The notes under the pieces were generated by a model. The model saw only the letters and a program-made list of their open reading frames with translations. It had not been told where the DNA came from and searched no databases. A stretch of 55,883 bases of DNA, from positions 1 to 55,883 of IMG/VR virus record IMGVR_UViG_3300005264_000063, one strand, 5' to 3'. Shown here in pieces: positions 26,512-32,986 of the stretch. This DNA comes from a virus. The stretch's first letter is position 1, and each line of letters opens with the position of its first letter. Both the position numbers and the translations under genes were made by a program.

Positions 26512-26596
26512 AAAAGATAAAAAAAGCTTTTAGACACCTTCGAGCAGGTCGTTAGACTTGCTTTAAAACTACTTAAAAGCCTCTTAATTATCTTTT
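26512..26596 (+). ncRNA. Structured leader RNA of the early operon
   Basis: Three nested or stacked helices can be drawn: AAAAGATAA (26512-26520) with TTATCTTTT (26588-26596); GCTTTTAG (26526-26533) with TTAAAAGC (26573-26580); and an 8-bp hairpin AGCAGGTC-GTTA-GACTTGCT (26543-26562) with one G-U pair. It lies between the early promoter and the first gene and is followed by a T-rich stretch. It may be an attenuator, an antitermination site or a small RNA; no known family recognised. Confidence 0.45.
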
Positions 26597-26666
26597 TATT
26601 GTTGTTTGGTGGGTTTTATAAGTGGTAGTTCTTAAAACTATCTATTAAAAAATAAGGGGTTTTAAA

Positions 26667-26945
26667 ATGAAAGGAATGCAGGGTCTAGCTAGTTTATTGA
26701 GTCAAAAAAGCTTGTTTCATAATTTAGGAACGTATACACAAAAAGATATCTTAGCAATATTAAAAGAATTTAAGATATATTATTGCACGGGTAAGTATAC
26801 AAAAAAAATCAAGGCAAAAGATTTTGCTTGTTTGACGTGGTATAAAAAAAAAAAAGACAGTGAAGGGGTTTATTATATGGTTTATACAGTTGACAGCAAC
26901 AGAAACATCCATGCAAACAATTTAAGAGAATTATATTTAAAATAA
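26667..26945 (+). CDS. First early gene, unknown (92 aa)
   Basis: A 92-residue, basic protein. The start follows AAGGGGTTTTAAAATGA, a ribosome-site block repeated before several early genes. There is a possible DNA- or RNA-binding character (TKKIKAKDFACLTWYKKKKD). No family recognised. As the first gene from the strong promoter it may be a host-takeover protein. Confidence 0.6.
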   Translation: MKGMQGLASLLSQKSLFHNLGTYTQKDILAILKEFKIYYCTGKYTKKIKAKDFACLTWYKKKKDSEGVYYMVYTVDSNRNIHANNLRELYLK

Positions 26946-27005
26946 TATTTTTTTAAAAGAAGGTTATAAATAATAAAAGATAATAAAATAACAAGGGGTT
27001 TTAAA

Positions 27006-27428
27006 ATGAGTAAAATAGTATTAAGAAAAGCAATAGCTTCTATTGAAAAAGCTACTATCTCTAAAAATGAGATATTGAGAATAAAAAAAATAATATCAGA
27101 TGAAACGTATTCTATTGAAGATATAGATTTTTTACAGAATGCTGTTTGTGAAAAAAATGGTATAATGCTGGAAGATAAACAGATTAAACAGGGGTTAGAG
27201 TGGCTTAAAAACTTATATTACACCACAAAAGGCAAAATAAAAAAGAATGCTCCATTCTGTGAATGGTATGCTAATATTTTAAATAACCTTGAGAAAATAG
27301 AGCTATCTTATTTTTATGATATATCAACATATAATTTTGTAATATTTACACCTGTGTTTAAGGTTACAAGTAAAAACGGGGATACTTTTCAGTATTTTGT
27401 TGAAAAAGGTATTTTTAAAGAAGCGTAG
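27006..27428 (+). CDS. Early protein, unknown (140 aa)
   Basis: A 140-residue protein behind the AAGGGGTTTTAAAATGA block. The N-terminal half is helical (LRKAIASIEKATISKNEILR) and the C-terminal half is beta-like (YNFVIFTPVFKVTSKNGDTF). No family recognised. Confidence 0.6.
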   Translation: MSKIVLRKAIASIEKATISKNEILRIKKIISDETYSIEDIDFLQNAVCEKNGIMLEDKQIKQGLEWLKNLYYTTKGKIKKNAPFCEWYANILNNLEKIELSYFYDISTYNFVIFTPVFKVTSKNGDTFQYFVEKGIFKEA

Positions 27429-27464
27429 AAGGTTATAAATAATAAAAAAATAAGGGGTTTTAAA

Positions 27465-27638
27465 ATGATAAATTTAACAAGTTTTAATGATAAAGAATTA
27501 AGCTTAATTGTAGCGAATGAAGAGTATTTGTATAATGCTCGTAATGAAAATGGTTTTATAGACTTCTTAAAAGAGTTTTATATTTTCACAACTTGTCAAA
27601 TGCTTGTGTTATTAAAAGATTTAAAAGAGGGGTTATAA
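27465..27638 (+). CDS. Small early protein (57 aa)
   Basis: The start ATG 27465 follows a third AAGGGGTTTTAAAATGA block, and the stop comes just before the next start at 27640. The 57 residues are acidic with a hydrophobic end (DFLKEFYIFTTCQMLVLLKD). No family recognised. Confidence 0.55.
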   Translation: MINLTSFNDKELSLIVANEEYLYNARNENGFIDFLKEFYIFTTCQMLVLLKDLKEGL

Positions 27639-27639
27639 A

Positions 27640-27942
27640 ATGAATAAATATAAAAAACAGATGTTACTTGACGAACTAAAAGAACTAAAAGGCTTGTTGT
27701 TGATATGTGTTATCGGATTGCTTTTTGCTTCAAGCGTTGTTTTTTCGTCCGAAGCGACTAAGCAACGAAAAGAAACTATTAAAAACGTAGTTTATGCGAT
27801 TGAGCAAGGGGCTAGCATTGATAATTTAGCAGATATGGAAATGCTAAAAGAGTTTGATTCAAGCGGGGCGTATGATGTTGATGCTTGCTTAATTTTGCTT
27901 CAAGCAAAAAGAAAAGACTTATATAATAAGAATTGTAAGTAA
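27640..27942 (+). CDS. Membrane-anchored early protein (100 aa)
   Basis: A 100-residue protein with one transmembrane helix at ~18-37 (LLLICVIGLLFASSVVFSSE), a short basic N-terminus, and a ~60-residue helical C-terminal part with two Cys. By charge, the C-terminus faces the periplasm. It could alter the host envelope or exclude other phages; this is inference. Confidence 0.6.
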   Translation: MNKYKKQMLLDELKELKGLLLICVIGLLFASSVVFSSEATKQRKETIKNVVYAIEQGASIDNLADMEMLKEFDSSGAYDVDACLILLQAKRKDLYNKNCK

Positions 27943-27957
27943 TAAAAGGGGTGCAAA

Positions 27958-28113
27958 ATGAAGAATAAAATAGAAAAGTTATACTTAACGTATTTTAATG
28001 ATTTTTGTAGCATACAATGCTTCTCAGAGTATTGCAATACAACAATAAAAAATGCAAAAAGAATTATAAAAATAGGTAGAGAATTGAACCATAGGAGGTA
28101 TAAAAATGTATAA
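27958..28113 (+). CDS. Small basic early protein (51 aa)
   Basis: The start ATG 27958 follows AAAAGGGGTGCAAA. It encodes 51 residues, Cys-containing and basic (KNAKRIIKIGRELNHRRYKN), with the end overlapping the next start by 8 bp. It may bind nucleic acid. No family recognised. Confidence 0.5.
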   Translation: MKNKIEKLYLTYFNDFCSIQCFSEYCNTTIKNAKRIIKIGRELNHRRYKNV

Positions 28114-28432
28114 AATAATATTAATTAGCTTAATAGCTATAAGCCTGCAGGCTGGTGAGTTTGAAGGTGTGAAAGGATATAAAGAAACAAAAAAGGGAGA
28201 TGTTAAACATATAATAACATCTAATTTTATTAGCACTACTGTAATTATACACGTGCTAAAGCTGTCTATTATTAAAAATATAGAGCTTAAGAGCAAAAAG
28301 CAAGCATTAGACTTTGTTTTTAAAAACTCTTCTAATTTTGATGATTTAATGGATAAAAGCGAGCTTAACAATAAAGCATTAAAGCTTTACAATAAAATAT
28401 TTAAAACAAACTTTGATAATCAAGTTTTATAA
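28106..28432 (+). CDS. Secreted early protein with signal peptide (108 aa)
   Basis: A 108-residue protein behind AGGAGG. Residues 1-16 (MYKIILISLIAISLQA) form a typical signal peptide with cleavage after LQA. The mature part is basic and helical (VIIHVLKLSIIKNIELKSKK ...). It probably acts in the periplasm. No family recognised. Confidence 0.6.
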   Translation: MYKIILISLIAISLQAGEFEGVKGYKETKKGDVKHIITSNFISTTVIIHVLKLSIIKNIELKSKKQALDFVFKNSSNFDDLMDKSELNNKALKLYNKIFKTNFDNQVL

Positions 28433-28436
28433 AACA

Positions 28437-28453
28437 GCTAGTGTTTGACTAGC
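28437..28453 (+). promoter_or_regulatory. Intergenic hairpin
   Basis: GCTAGT-GTTTG-ACTAGC is a perfect 6-bp stem just after the stop at 28432. A second hairpin, GTGAGT-ACAA-ACTCGC (one G-U pair), follows at 28464-28479, before the next ribosome site. There is no T-run, so this is more likely RNA processing or translational control than termination. Confidence 0.4.
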
Positions 28454-28493
28454 ATAACAACATGTGAGTACAAACTCGCAAGGTACAAAAAAA

Positions 28494-28802
28494 ATGAAAA
28501 AGATAACTAATTTTGGAAACTTTGAAGTATCACTAAATATAAAAACACCGAAGGGGGAGCCGTTGACTGATCACCAAAAAGTTTTAACAAGCAAAGGCGA
28601 GGTTTTTGTTAGCTGCGATAAAAATATTGTTTTTGTAGAAGCTGGAGCAGATTGCTTATGCGATGTTTTTATTGATTTTAAATATTGGAATTATTCTAAA
28701 GCGACTGATTGTTATATAAACATATTTTTAAACGAAACTAAAAAAGAAACACAAGCAAAAATTGAAAAAGGCATATACAAACTAGCAGATTTAAACAGCT
28801 AG
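28494..28802 (+). CDS. Early protein, unknown (102 aa)
   Basis: ATG 28494 is chosen because AAGG precedes it; a GTG at 28464 in the same frame lacks a ribosome site and lies in a hairpin. The 102-residue product is beta-rich with three to four Cys (VSCDKNIVFVEAGADCLCDV). No family recognised. Confidence 0.55.
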   Translation: MKKITNFGNFEVSLNIKTPKGEPLTDHQKVLTSKGEVFVSCDKNIVFVEAGADCLCDVFIDFKYWNYSKATDCYINIFLNETKKETQAKIEKGIYKLADLNS

Positions 28803-28825
28803 AACAAATAAAAAAGGGGTATAAA

Positions 28826-28945
28826 ATGAATGATTTACTAGAAAATGTATCAAATGAGGAACTAGAAACACTAGACAACTTATTTAATATAAACAATGAT
28901 GTTTTTATTGAAACAAGCGTTGATAAAATAGGAGGAATATTATGA
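28826..28945 (+). CDS. Short acidic early ORF (39 aa)
   Basis: ATG 28826 lies behind AAAAAGGGGTATAAA, and the ORF ends in an ATGA overlap with the next gene. The 39 residues are very acidic (LLENVSNEELETLDNLF), possibly a DNA mimic or a coupling leader peptide. Supported by ribosome site and overlap only. Confidence 0.45.
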   Translation: MNDLLENVSNEELETLDNLFNINNDVFIETSVDKIGGIL

Positions 28946-29457
28946 TAATAAATTATGAAGTAATAAAAAACATAGTTAGCATTGAGAAGGAAGCTAAAAG
29001 AGATAAGGTTAACTTCCACGGGTTAAAATTTGACTCAAAAAAAAATAGTCTAGTTTGCACAAGCAAATTTAGACTTTTTATAAAAGAGTTTGATGAAACT
29101 ATTGACGAGCATTTTAAAAAACAAGATGAGCTACTGCAAGAAATACAAATAATTAATAAAAATGAATATTGCAGAATATTATTTGATGGGACTAACTTCG
29201 TACAAGAAGTTTTTAACAAAAAAGACGGGTTTAAAAAAAAATCATATTTATTAAACAATAAAAGAGATTATACCTATCCAGATTATAATAGAATTTTAAT
29301 CGAGTACAAGCAAGAAAAACATGTGAAGATTTCTATAGGAAGAGAAAATCTACTCCTCGCTTATGACACTATTTTTATTGAAAAATACAATGAAAGCATG
29401 ATAAAAATGACTAATGATACAGATGACTGTGTTTTATACACTATGAAAAAAGAATAA
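28942..29457 (+). CDS. Early protein, unknown (171 aa)
   Basis: A 171-residue protein behind AGGAGGAAT, coupled to the preceding ORF. It has an N-terminal helix and alternating beta segments (NEYCRILFDGTNFVQEVF ... EKHVKISIGRENLLLAYD). The alternating pattern is faintly like a sliding-clamp half or a PCNA-like domain, but I cannot support that. No family assigned. Confidence 0.55.
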   Translation: MIINYEVIKNIVSIEKEAKRDKVNFHGLKFDSKKNSLVCTSKFRLFIKEFDETIDEHFKKQDELLQEIQIINKNEYCRILFDGTNFVQEVFNKKDGFKKKSYLLNNKRDYTYPDYNRILIEYKQEKHVKISIGRENLLLAYDTIFIEKYNESMIKMTNDTDDCVLYTMKKE

Positions 29458-29482
29458 ATATTAAAAAAAGGGGGGGGGTATT

Positions 29483-29722
29483 ATGGAATATTATAAATTG
29501 ACAAAAAACAAGCTATCAAGTCAAAAGGTAAAGAGGTTTTATAAAAAATATTACAAACTGTATAAACACACAAGCATTGAGCTTATTTTTGAAGAGATTT
29601 TAAAAGATTTTTCAAATGAAAGCTTAACGCATGAGCTAAGATTTTATGAGACTACAACGGGTCGCACTGAGTCAATCAGTTTAAAAGAACTTGTTTATAA
29701 AAAATACATGTATCAATTTTAA
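29483..29722 (+). CDS. Small early protein (79 aa)
   Basis: A 79-residue, Lys/Tyr-rich protein behind a GGGGGGG run. Basic N-terminus (KLTKNKLSSQKVKRFYKKYY) and a polar C-terminus. No family recognised. Confidence 0.55.
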   Translation: MEYYKLTKNKLSSQKVKRFYKKYYKLYKHTSIELIFEEILKDFSNESLTHELRFYETTTGRTESISLKELVYKKYMYQF

Positions 29723-29775
29723 AAATGGGGATCTGTACTGCTAACTTTAAATAATCTATTAGAGGGAGATTAAAA

Positions 29776-30096
29776 ATGATAAATAATGCAATTTTAACGG
29801 GAACTATAGGGGCTTCTCCTATGGAAATAAAAAACGATGAAGAAGAAACTGTTTTAAGTTTTAATTTATCTACAAAATCAATTTCTACAATATTAGGAAT
29901 TGAAAAGGAACGAATAGACTGGCATAGAATAAGCATTTTAAAAGAAAATGCAAAAGACATAAAACATATTTTGAAAAAAGGTGTTAAAATTTTAGTGAGG
30001 GGGAATTTGCAGAATAACGTTTATGTTAAAAACGAAAAAAAGGTTTATAGATATGAAGTCTTTACAAACAGCATAAAAAAAGTGTCTAATGACTAG
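29776..30096 (+). CDS. SSB-like OB-fold protein (106 aa)
   Basis: A 106-residue protein behind AGAGGGAGA. It fits the bacterial SSB OB-fold order: NNAILTGTIGASPM, VLSFNLSTKS, DWHRISILKENAKDI, KKGVKILVRGNLQNNVY, and VYRYEVFTNSIKKV. The acidic C-terminal tip that recruits partner proteins is missing (ends VSND), unlike the other two SSB-like proteins here. It may be a specialised early ssDNA binder. Confidence 0.65.
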   Translation: MINNAILTGTIGASPMEIKNDEEETVLSFNLSTKSISTILGIEKERIDWHRISILKENAKDIKHILKKGVKILVRGNLQNNVYVKNEKKVYRYEVFTNSIKKVSND

Positions 30097-30159
30097 AATA
30101 AAAAATAAAATCTATTAACTGGGTTTTAACTGTTTTTAATAAAAAAAAGGAGTAAAAAA

Positions 30160-30645
30160 ATGATTAAATATATTATATTACTAAGTGCTTTTAGTAGCTT
30201 ACACTCTACACAATACATTAAAAGCGGGTATGTAAGTGATGAGCTATCAACTGCAATTGCTTTTGTAGAAAGCTCTTTTATAGAGGGGGCGACTTCTCAT
30301 AAAGGAGCTAAAGGCTACTGGCAAATTACAGATATAGCCTGTAAAGACGTAGGAATTGACTGCAGGAAGCCCGATTTAATAACACAATATAGAGTAATGA
30401 ACGCTTTTATATTAAAATGGTATAAAAAAACTAAGTGTATTTATAAAACTTTAGATATCTATAATCGTGGCTATGGGAATGTTAAAAAATATCCTTATAA
30501 AGGAGAATATAAAAAACACCCTTATATTGGACGCATACTTTCATATTTAAAAGAGATTAAAAAATTTAATGGTGAAGTGCCTTATAAAAAAATCAAAGGC
30601 TTTAAAAGGATTAAAAACGGGTTTAAAATAGTTTATAAAAAATAG
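30160..30645 (+). CDS. Lytic transglycosylase-like protein with signal peptide
   Basis: A 161-residue protein starting with a signal-like segment (MIKYIILLSAFSSLHS). The SLT/goose-lysozyme-like core follows: IAFVESSF with the candidate catalytic Glu37, GAKGYWQIT (52-57, equivalent to G-L-M-Q-I), and YNRGYGNVKKYP (101-112). It would cleave peptidoglycan glycan strands in the periplasm. It lies in the early operon, away from the lysis cassette, so it may alter cell-wall turnover early, or exclude superinfecting phage, rather than cause lysis. Confidence 0.7.
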   Translation: MIKYIILLSAFSSLHSTQYIKSGYVSDELSTAIAFVESSFIEGATSHKGAKGYWQITDIACKDVGIDCRKPDLITQYRVMNAFILKWYKKTKCIYKTLDIYNRGYGNVKKYPYKGEYKKHPYIGRILSYLKEIKKFNGEVPYKKIKGFKRIKNGFKIVYKK

Positions 30646-30674
30646 TAATAAATAAAAAAAGAGGAGTGGATAAA

Positions 30675-31013
30675 ATGGATAAAATAAAAATAGAAGCATT
30701 AGCAAAATCTTTGAACGTAGAAAAAAGTAAAATAAAGAAAGGCTATCGTAAAGATACTTTTCTTTATGAAAAAGAAGAGTATCTCGTTTTAGAAGACAAT
30801 GAAGCAGAAACTTTATATGAAGAGTACCTAAACAATTATATTGATGATTGCTTAGAGATACCAGACGATATCAGAATATATTTTGATGATGAAAAATGGA
30901 AAAGGGAAGCAAGAATAAACGGTAACAGGGAAGGAGCATTGGCTTCTTATGACGGATACGAAGACTCCGAGACTATAGACGGTATAGAATTGTTTATTTA
31001 TAGAATTAATTAA
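30675..31013 (+). CDS. Acidic early protein (112 aa)
   Basis: ATG 30675 follows AGAGGAGTGGATAAA; the upstream GTG in the same frame lies inside that site. The 112-residue product is acidic (LVLEDNEAETLYEEYLNNYI) with C-terminal residues RINGNREGALASYDGYED. No family recognised; phage proteins of this composition are sometimes antirestriction-like. Confidence 0.55.
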   Translation: MDKIKIEALAKSLNVEKSKIKKGYRKDTFLYEKEEYLVLEDNEAETLYEEYLNNYIDDCLEIPDDIRIYFDDEKWKREARINGNREGALASYDGYEDSETIDGIELFIYRIN

Positions 31014-31026
31014 AAAGGGAAACAAA

Positions 31027-31203
31027 ATGAAAAAACAAGAACAAAAAGAGATAATAGTCAAATATATAGACGGGATAACGAACTTAGCAAAGCGTTATAG
31101 CAAGGAAGGAGAAGAGCTTATAAGTGTTGGTAACATCAATAAAAAAAGTGAAGGTTACACTCTTAAAAAAGTATCAACAGACCTTTTGGAATTGCTAATA
31201 TGA
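31027..31203 (+). CDS. Small early protein (58 aa)
   Basis: ATG 31027 to a TGA that overlaps the next start (ATGA). 58 residues, helical and Lys/Glu-rich (KQEQKEIIVKYIDGITNLAK). No family recognised. Confidence 0.5.
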   Translation: MKKQEQKEIIVKYIDGITNLAKRYSKEGEELISVGNINKKSEGYTLKKVSTDLLELLI

Positions 31204-31427
31204 CAGCACCGATAAACATAAAAATAACAAAAATAATAGGGAGTAATATAAAACTAGCTAGGGAGTGTCAAGGAATAACACAGCATGAACTATCAAAAAG
31301 CACTAACATATCAATTAGTACGATAAGCAATTTTGAACGTGGTTTAAGGCTTCCTAGCCTTGACATGCTGTTAAAATTAAAAGATACTCTAGGAATAAAG
31401 TTAAACGATTTTATTGACGGTGCTTAA
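31200..31427 (+). CDS. XRE-family transcriptional regulator
   Basis: A 75-residue protein that is a single Cro/C1-type helix-turn-helix domain: IGSNIKLARECQGITQHELS, then ISISTISNFERGLRLPSLDM, then LLKLKDTLGIKLNDFI. Its start overlaps the preceding stop (ATGA). It lacks a dimerisation or cleavage domain, so it resembles Cro rather than a lysogenic CI. It may act at the control region near 26 kb. Confidence 0.85.
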   Translation: MTAPINIKITKIIGSNIKLARECQGITQHELSKSTNISISTISNFERGLRLPSLDMLLKLKDTLGIKLNDFIDGA

Positions 31428-31445
31428 AACAAGGAGATTTTAAAA

Positions 31446-31670
31446 ATGAATGAAGAGACTACTTCAATAATGGCTATAATAGCGTCTATATGCTTAGTAC
31501 TGTTCTTTATAGGTGCTATAGGATACAAAGAAGGCATGGATGCAGGAATAGAGGAAGCAATACTAGACAACAAAAAGTACATAACTTTTTGTAATAAGCC
31601 GTATAACAGCCTTAGAAAAGAGCAGAAAAAATATTGCTTAATAATAGGTAAAGATAACAATGGGGAATAA
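31446..31670 (+). CDS. Small membrane protein (74 aa)
   Basis: A 74-residue protein behind AAGGAGATT, with one transmembrane helix (SIMAIIASICLVLFFIGAIG, ~7-26) followed by a glycine-containing helix (YKEGMDAGIEEAILDNKK) and a C-terminal part with two Cys. Small phage membrane proteins with this layout are common; function unknown. Confidence 0.6.
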   Translation: MNEETTSIMAIIASICLVLFFIGAIGYKEGMDAGIEEAILDNKKYITFCNKPYNSLRKEQKKYCLIIGKDNNGE

Positions 31671-31804
31671 TGGAAAAATTTGACATATTTATTATTAAAC
31701 TAAAAGAGTGCAAATTAAGACTCAAATGCGACACATACGAGAGCTTATTAGACATGAACCCTTTCATACATAGTGTTAGAAGAGTATGTTTAAAAACATC
31801 TTGA
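31670..31804 (+). CDS. Short early ORF (44 aa)
   Basis: The ATG overlaps the previous stop (TAATG). 44 residues, with three Cys and a basic centre (KLKECKLRLKCDTYESL). No family recognised. It is followed by a non-coding structured interval. Confidence 0.45.
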   Translation: MEKFDIFIIKLKECKLRLKCDTYESLLDMNPFIHSVRRVCLKTS

Positions 31805-31835
31805 CAAATTAACACAATGCAGTAAGTAAATAATA

Positions 31836-31937
31836 GACCAAGTAAAAATCAAATATTTTTATATGCAGGGGTTTTCAAGTTTTCTTTGCTTGGTCGCTTG
31901 AATTTTTATAAACCCTTGCACCCTTTGGAGACCAAGT
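31836..31937 (+). promoter_or_regulatory. Switch-like leader RNA with competing pairings
   Basis: TGCAGGGGTTT (31864-31874) pairs with AAACCCTTGCA (31910-31920), enclosing CAAG/CTTG (31876-31879/31897-31900). The loop contains CTTGGTC (31889-31895), complementary to GACCAAG, which occurs twice as GACCAAGT: upstream (31836-31843) and immediately before the next ATG (31930-31937), overlapping the GGAG ribosome site. A local hairpin TTTGG-AGA-CCAAG (31924-31936) can also hide this site. Such competing pairings are typical of translational switches. No known riboswitch class recognised. Confidence 0.5.
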
Positions 31938-32048
31938 ATGAAAGAATTTAAATTTAGAGCATGGCATGTTACAACTATTCATTCTCAAGAAAGAGATTTT
32001 AGAATAATCGGAAACGTACACGAAAACAAGGAGCTTTTAAATGAGTAA
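31938..32048 (+). CDS. Miniature YopX-like protein (36 aa)
   Basis: The 36 residues begin KEFKFRAWH and end FRIIGNVHENKELL. YopX-family phage proteins (~120-140 aa) begin M-R-E-I-K-F-R-A-W and end V-I-G-N-I-x-E-N-P-E-L-L, so this looks like a YopX gene whose middle has been deleted in frame. It has a ribosome site (GGAG) inside the structured leader and overlaps the initiator gene by 8 bp. It may be a remnant kept as a leader peptide for the initiator. Confidence 0.6.
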   Translation: MKEFKFRAWHVTTIHSQERDFRIIGNVHENKELLNE

Positions 32049-32727
32049 GAAAAGCTTTATACTTTACATAGACGCACTCAATATACTAGACGAAATGAGC
32101 GATAAGGATATTGCTTTATTATTCAAAGCAATGAGAGATTATCATCTAAAAAAAGAAATTAAATTAACTGGGTTGCTCAAAGTCGTGTTTAAACAATTTG
32201 AGAATCAATTCTCAAGAGATAACGACAAATACTTAGAGGAAATAGAGAAACGTAGAGTAGCTGGGCGTATTGGAGGTCTAGCAAAAGCTAGCAATGCTAA
32301 GCAAGTGCTAGCAAGTGCTAAAAGTGCTAAGCAAAGTGTAGCAAACTTAGGTGATAATGTTAATGTTAATGTAAATGATAATGTAAATGATAATAAAGAA
32401 ATAATACTATACCTTAACGCGAAAGCAGATAGGAAATATTCTGTTACAGGCAAAGAAACACTTGCTAAGATAAAAGCAAGGAGAAAGGACGGGTTTGTAT
32501 TAGCTGATTTTAAAAAGGTTATAGATATTAAAACAAAAGAATGGTTGAACACAGAGCAAGATAAGTATCTGAGACCAGAAACGCTTTTTGGTGGTAGATT
32601 TGAAGGTTATCTTAACCAGAAAGATATACAGCCAGCTAAAAAATACTCTGCTAAAAAAGAATATGACTTGAACAAAGAAAGTGAAAGTGCTGACAGGATA
32701 TTAGAAAGCTTAGGAATGGGAGGTTGA
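32041..32727 (+). CDS. Replication initiator with Phg_2220_C-type domain
   Basis: A 228-residue protein behind AAGGAGCTTTTAA. Residues 1-75 resemble the DUF6291 region (SFILYIDALNILDEMSDKDI). Residues ~85-115 are a low-complexity linker (AKQVLASAKSAKQSVANLG, NVNVNVNDNVNDN). Residues ~120-195 match the conserved phage C-terminal domain Phg_2220_C (YLNAKADRKYSVT ... DFKKVIDIKTKEWL ... YLRPETLFGGRFEGYLNQ). Proteins ending in this domain are replication or replisome-organiser proteins that recruit the host helicase. The linker DNA carries repeats that may be the origin. Confidence 0.75.
   Translation: MSKKSFILYIDALNILDEMSDKDIALLFKAMRDYHLKKEIKLTGLLKVVFKQFENQFSRDNDKYLEEIEKRRVAGRIGGLAKASNAKQVLASAKSAKQSVANLGDNVNVNVNDNVNDNKEIILYLNAKADRKYSVTGKETLAKIKARRKDGFVLADFKKVIDIKTKEWLNTEQDKYLRPETLFGGRFEGYLNQKDIQPAKKYSAKKEYDLNKESESADRILESLGMGG
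32281..32408. other. Candidate replication origin inside the initiator gene
   Basis: Repeats of GCAAGTGCTA/AAGTGCTA-type (four to five near-copies at 32281-32345) are followed by an AT-rich block of TTAATG/AAATGATAATG repeats (32346-32400). Iterons followed by an AT-rich unwinding tract inside the initiator gene is the arrangement of lambda O and its origin. Both blocks keep the reading frame, coding only a low-complexity linker. No test of function is possible here. Confidence 0.5.
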
Positions 32728-32730
32728 TTT

Positions 32731-32850
32731 ATGGATATAATATTAGATGATTTTATAGAAAAAAGAGTAGATACTTTGCTCAAGTGCATGTCTCCTAGAG
32801 CAGAGAGAAAAGCAATATCAATGAAACACACTTGCGAAAAGGGGTATTAA
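32731..32850 (+). CDS. Short early ORF (39 aa)
   Basis: ATG 32731 follows GGGAGGTTGATTT just after the initiator stop. 39 residues (IILDDFIEKRVDTLLKCMSP). No family recognised. Confidence 0.5.
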   Translation: MDIILDDFIEKRVDTLLKCMSPRAERKAISMKHTCEKGY

Positions 32851-32854
32851 TAAT

Positions 32855-32953
32855 ATGACATTACAAGATTTTTGCAAAGGGTTATTTATTAAGTACGGAC
32901 AAGAAATAAGTAGAGAAAAATACAGGAAGCAACTAAGGTTAAAATTGCTATGA
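32855..32953 (+). CDS. Short basic ORF (32 aa)
   Basis: ATG 32855, preceded by AAAAGGGGTATTAATAAT. 32 residues, basic C-terminus (REKYRKQLRLKLL). Supported only by ribosome site and placement. Confidence 0.4.
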   Translation: MTLQDFCKGLFIKYGQEISREKYRKQLRLKLL

Positions 32954-32986
32954 AAAAGGAATTAAAATTACTGGGGGAGGGGAAAA

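Noticed and set aside
26530-26565. tRNA-like arm in the early leader
   Set aside because: One good hairpin exists, but no acceptor stem, T-arm or cloverleaf can be drawn.
28942-29457. Sliding-clamp-like protein
   Set aside because: The alternating strand pattern is too faint, and at 171 residues no clamp motif can be pointed to.
31200-31427. Prophage repressor and lysogeny module
   Set aside because: The XRE protein is short, Cro-like and inside the early operon; no integrase, attachment site or divergent repressor gene is visible.
31446-31670. A second holin in the early region
   Set aside because: It has a single membrane span and lies in the early operon far from the endolysin; the two-span ORF at 42673-42846 fits far better.
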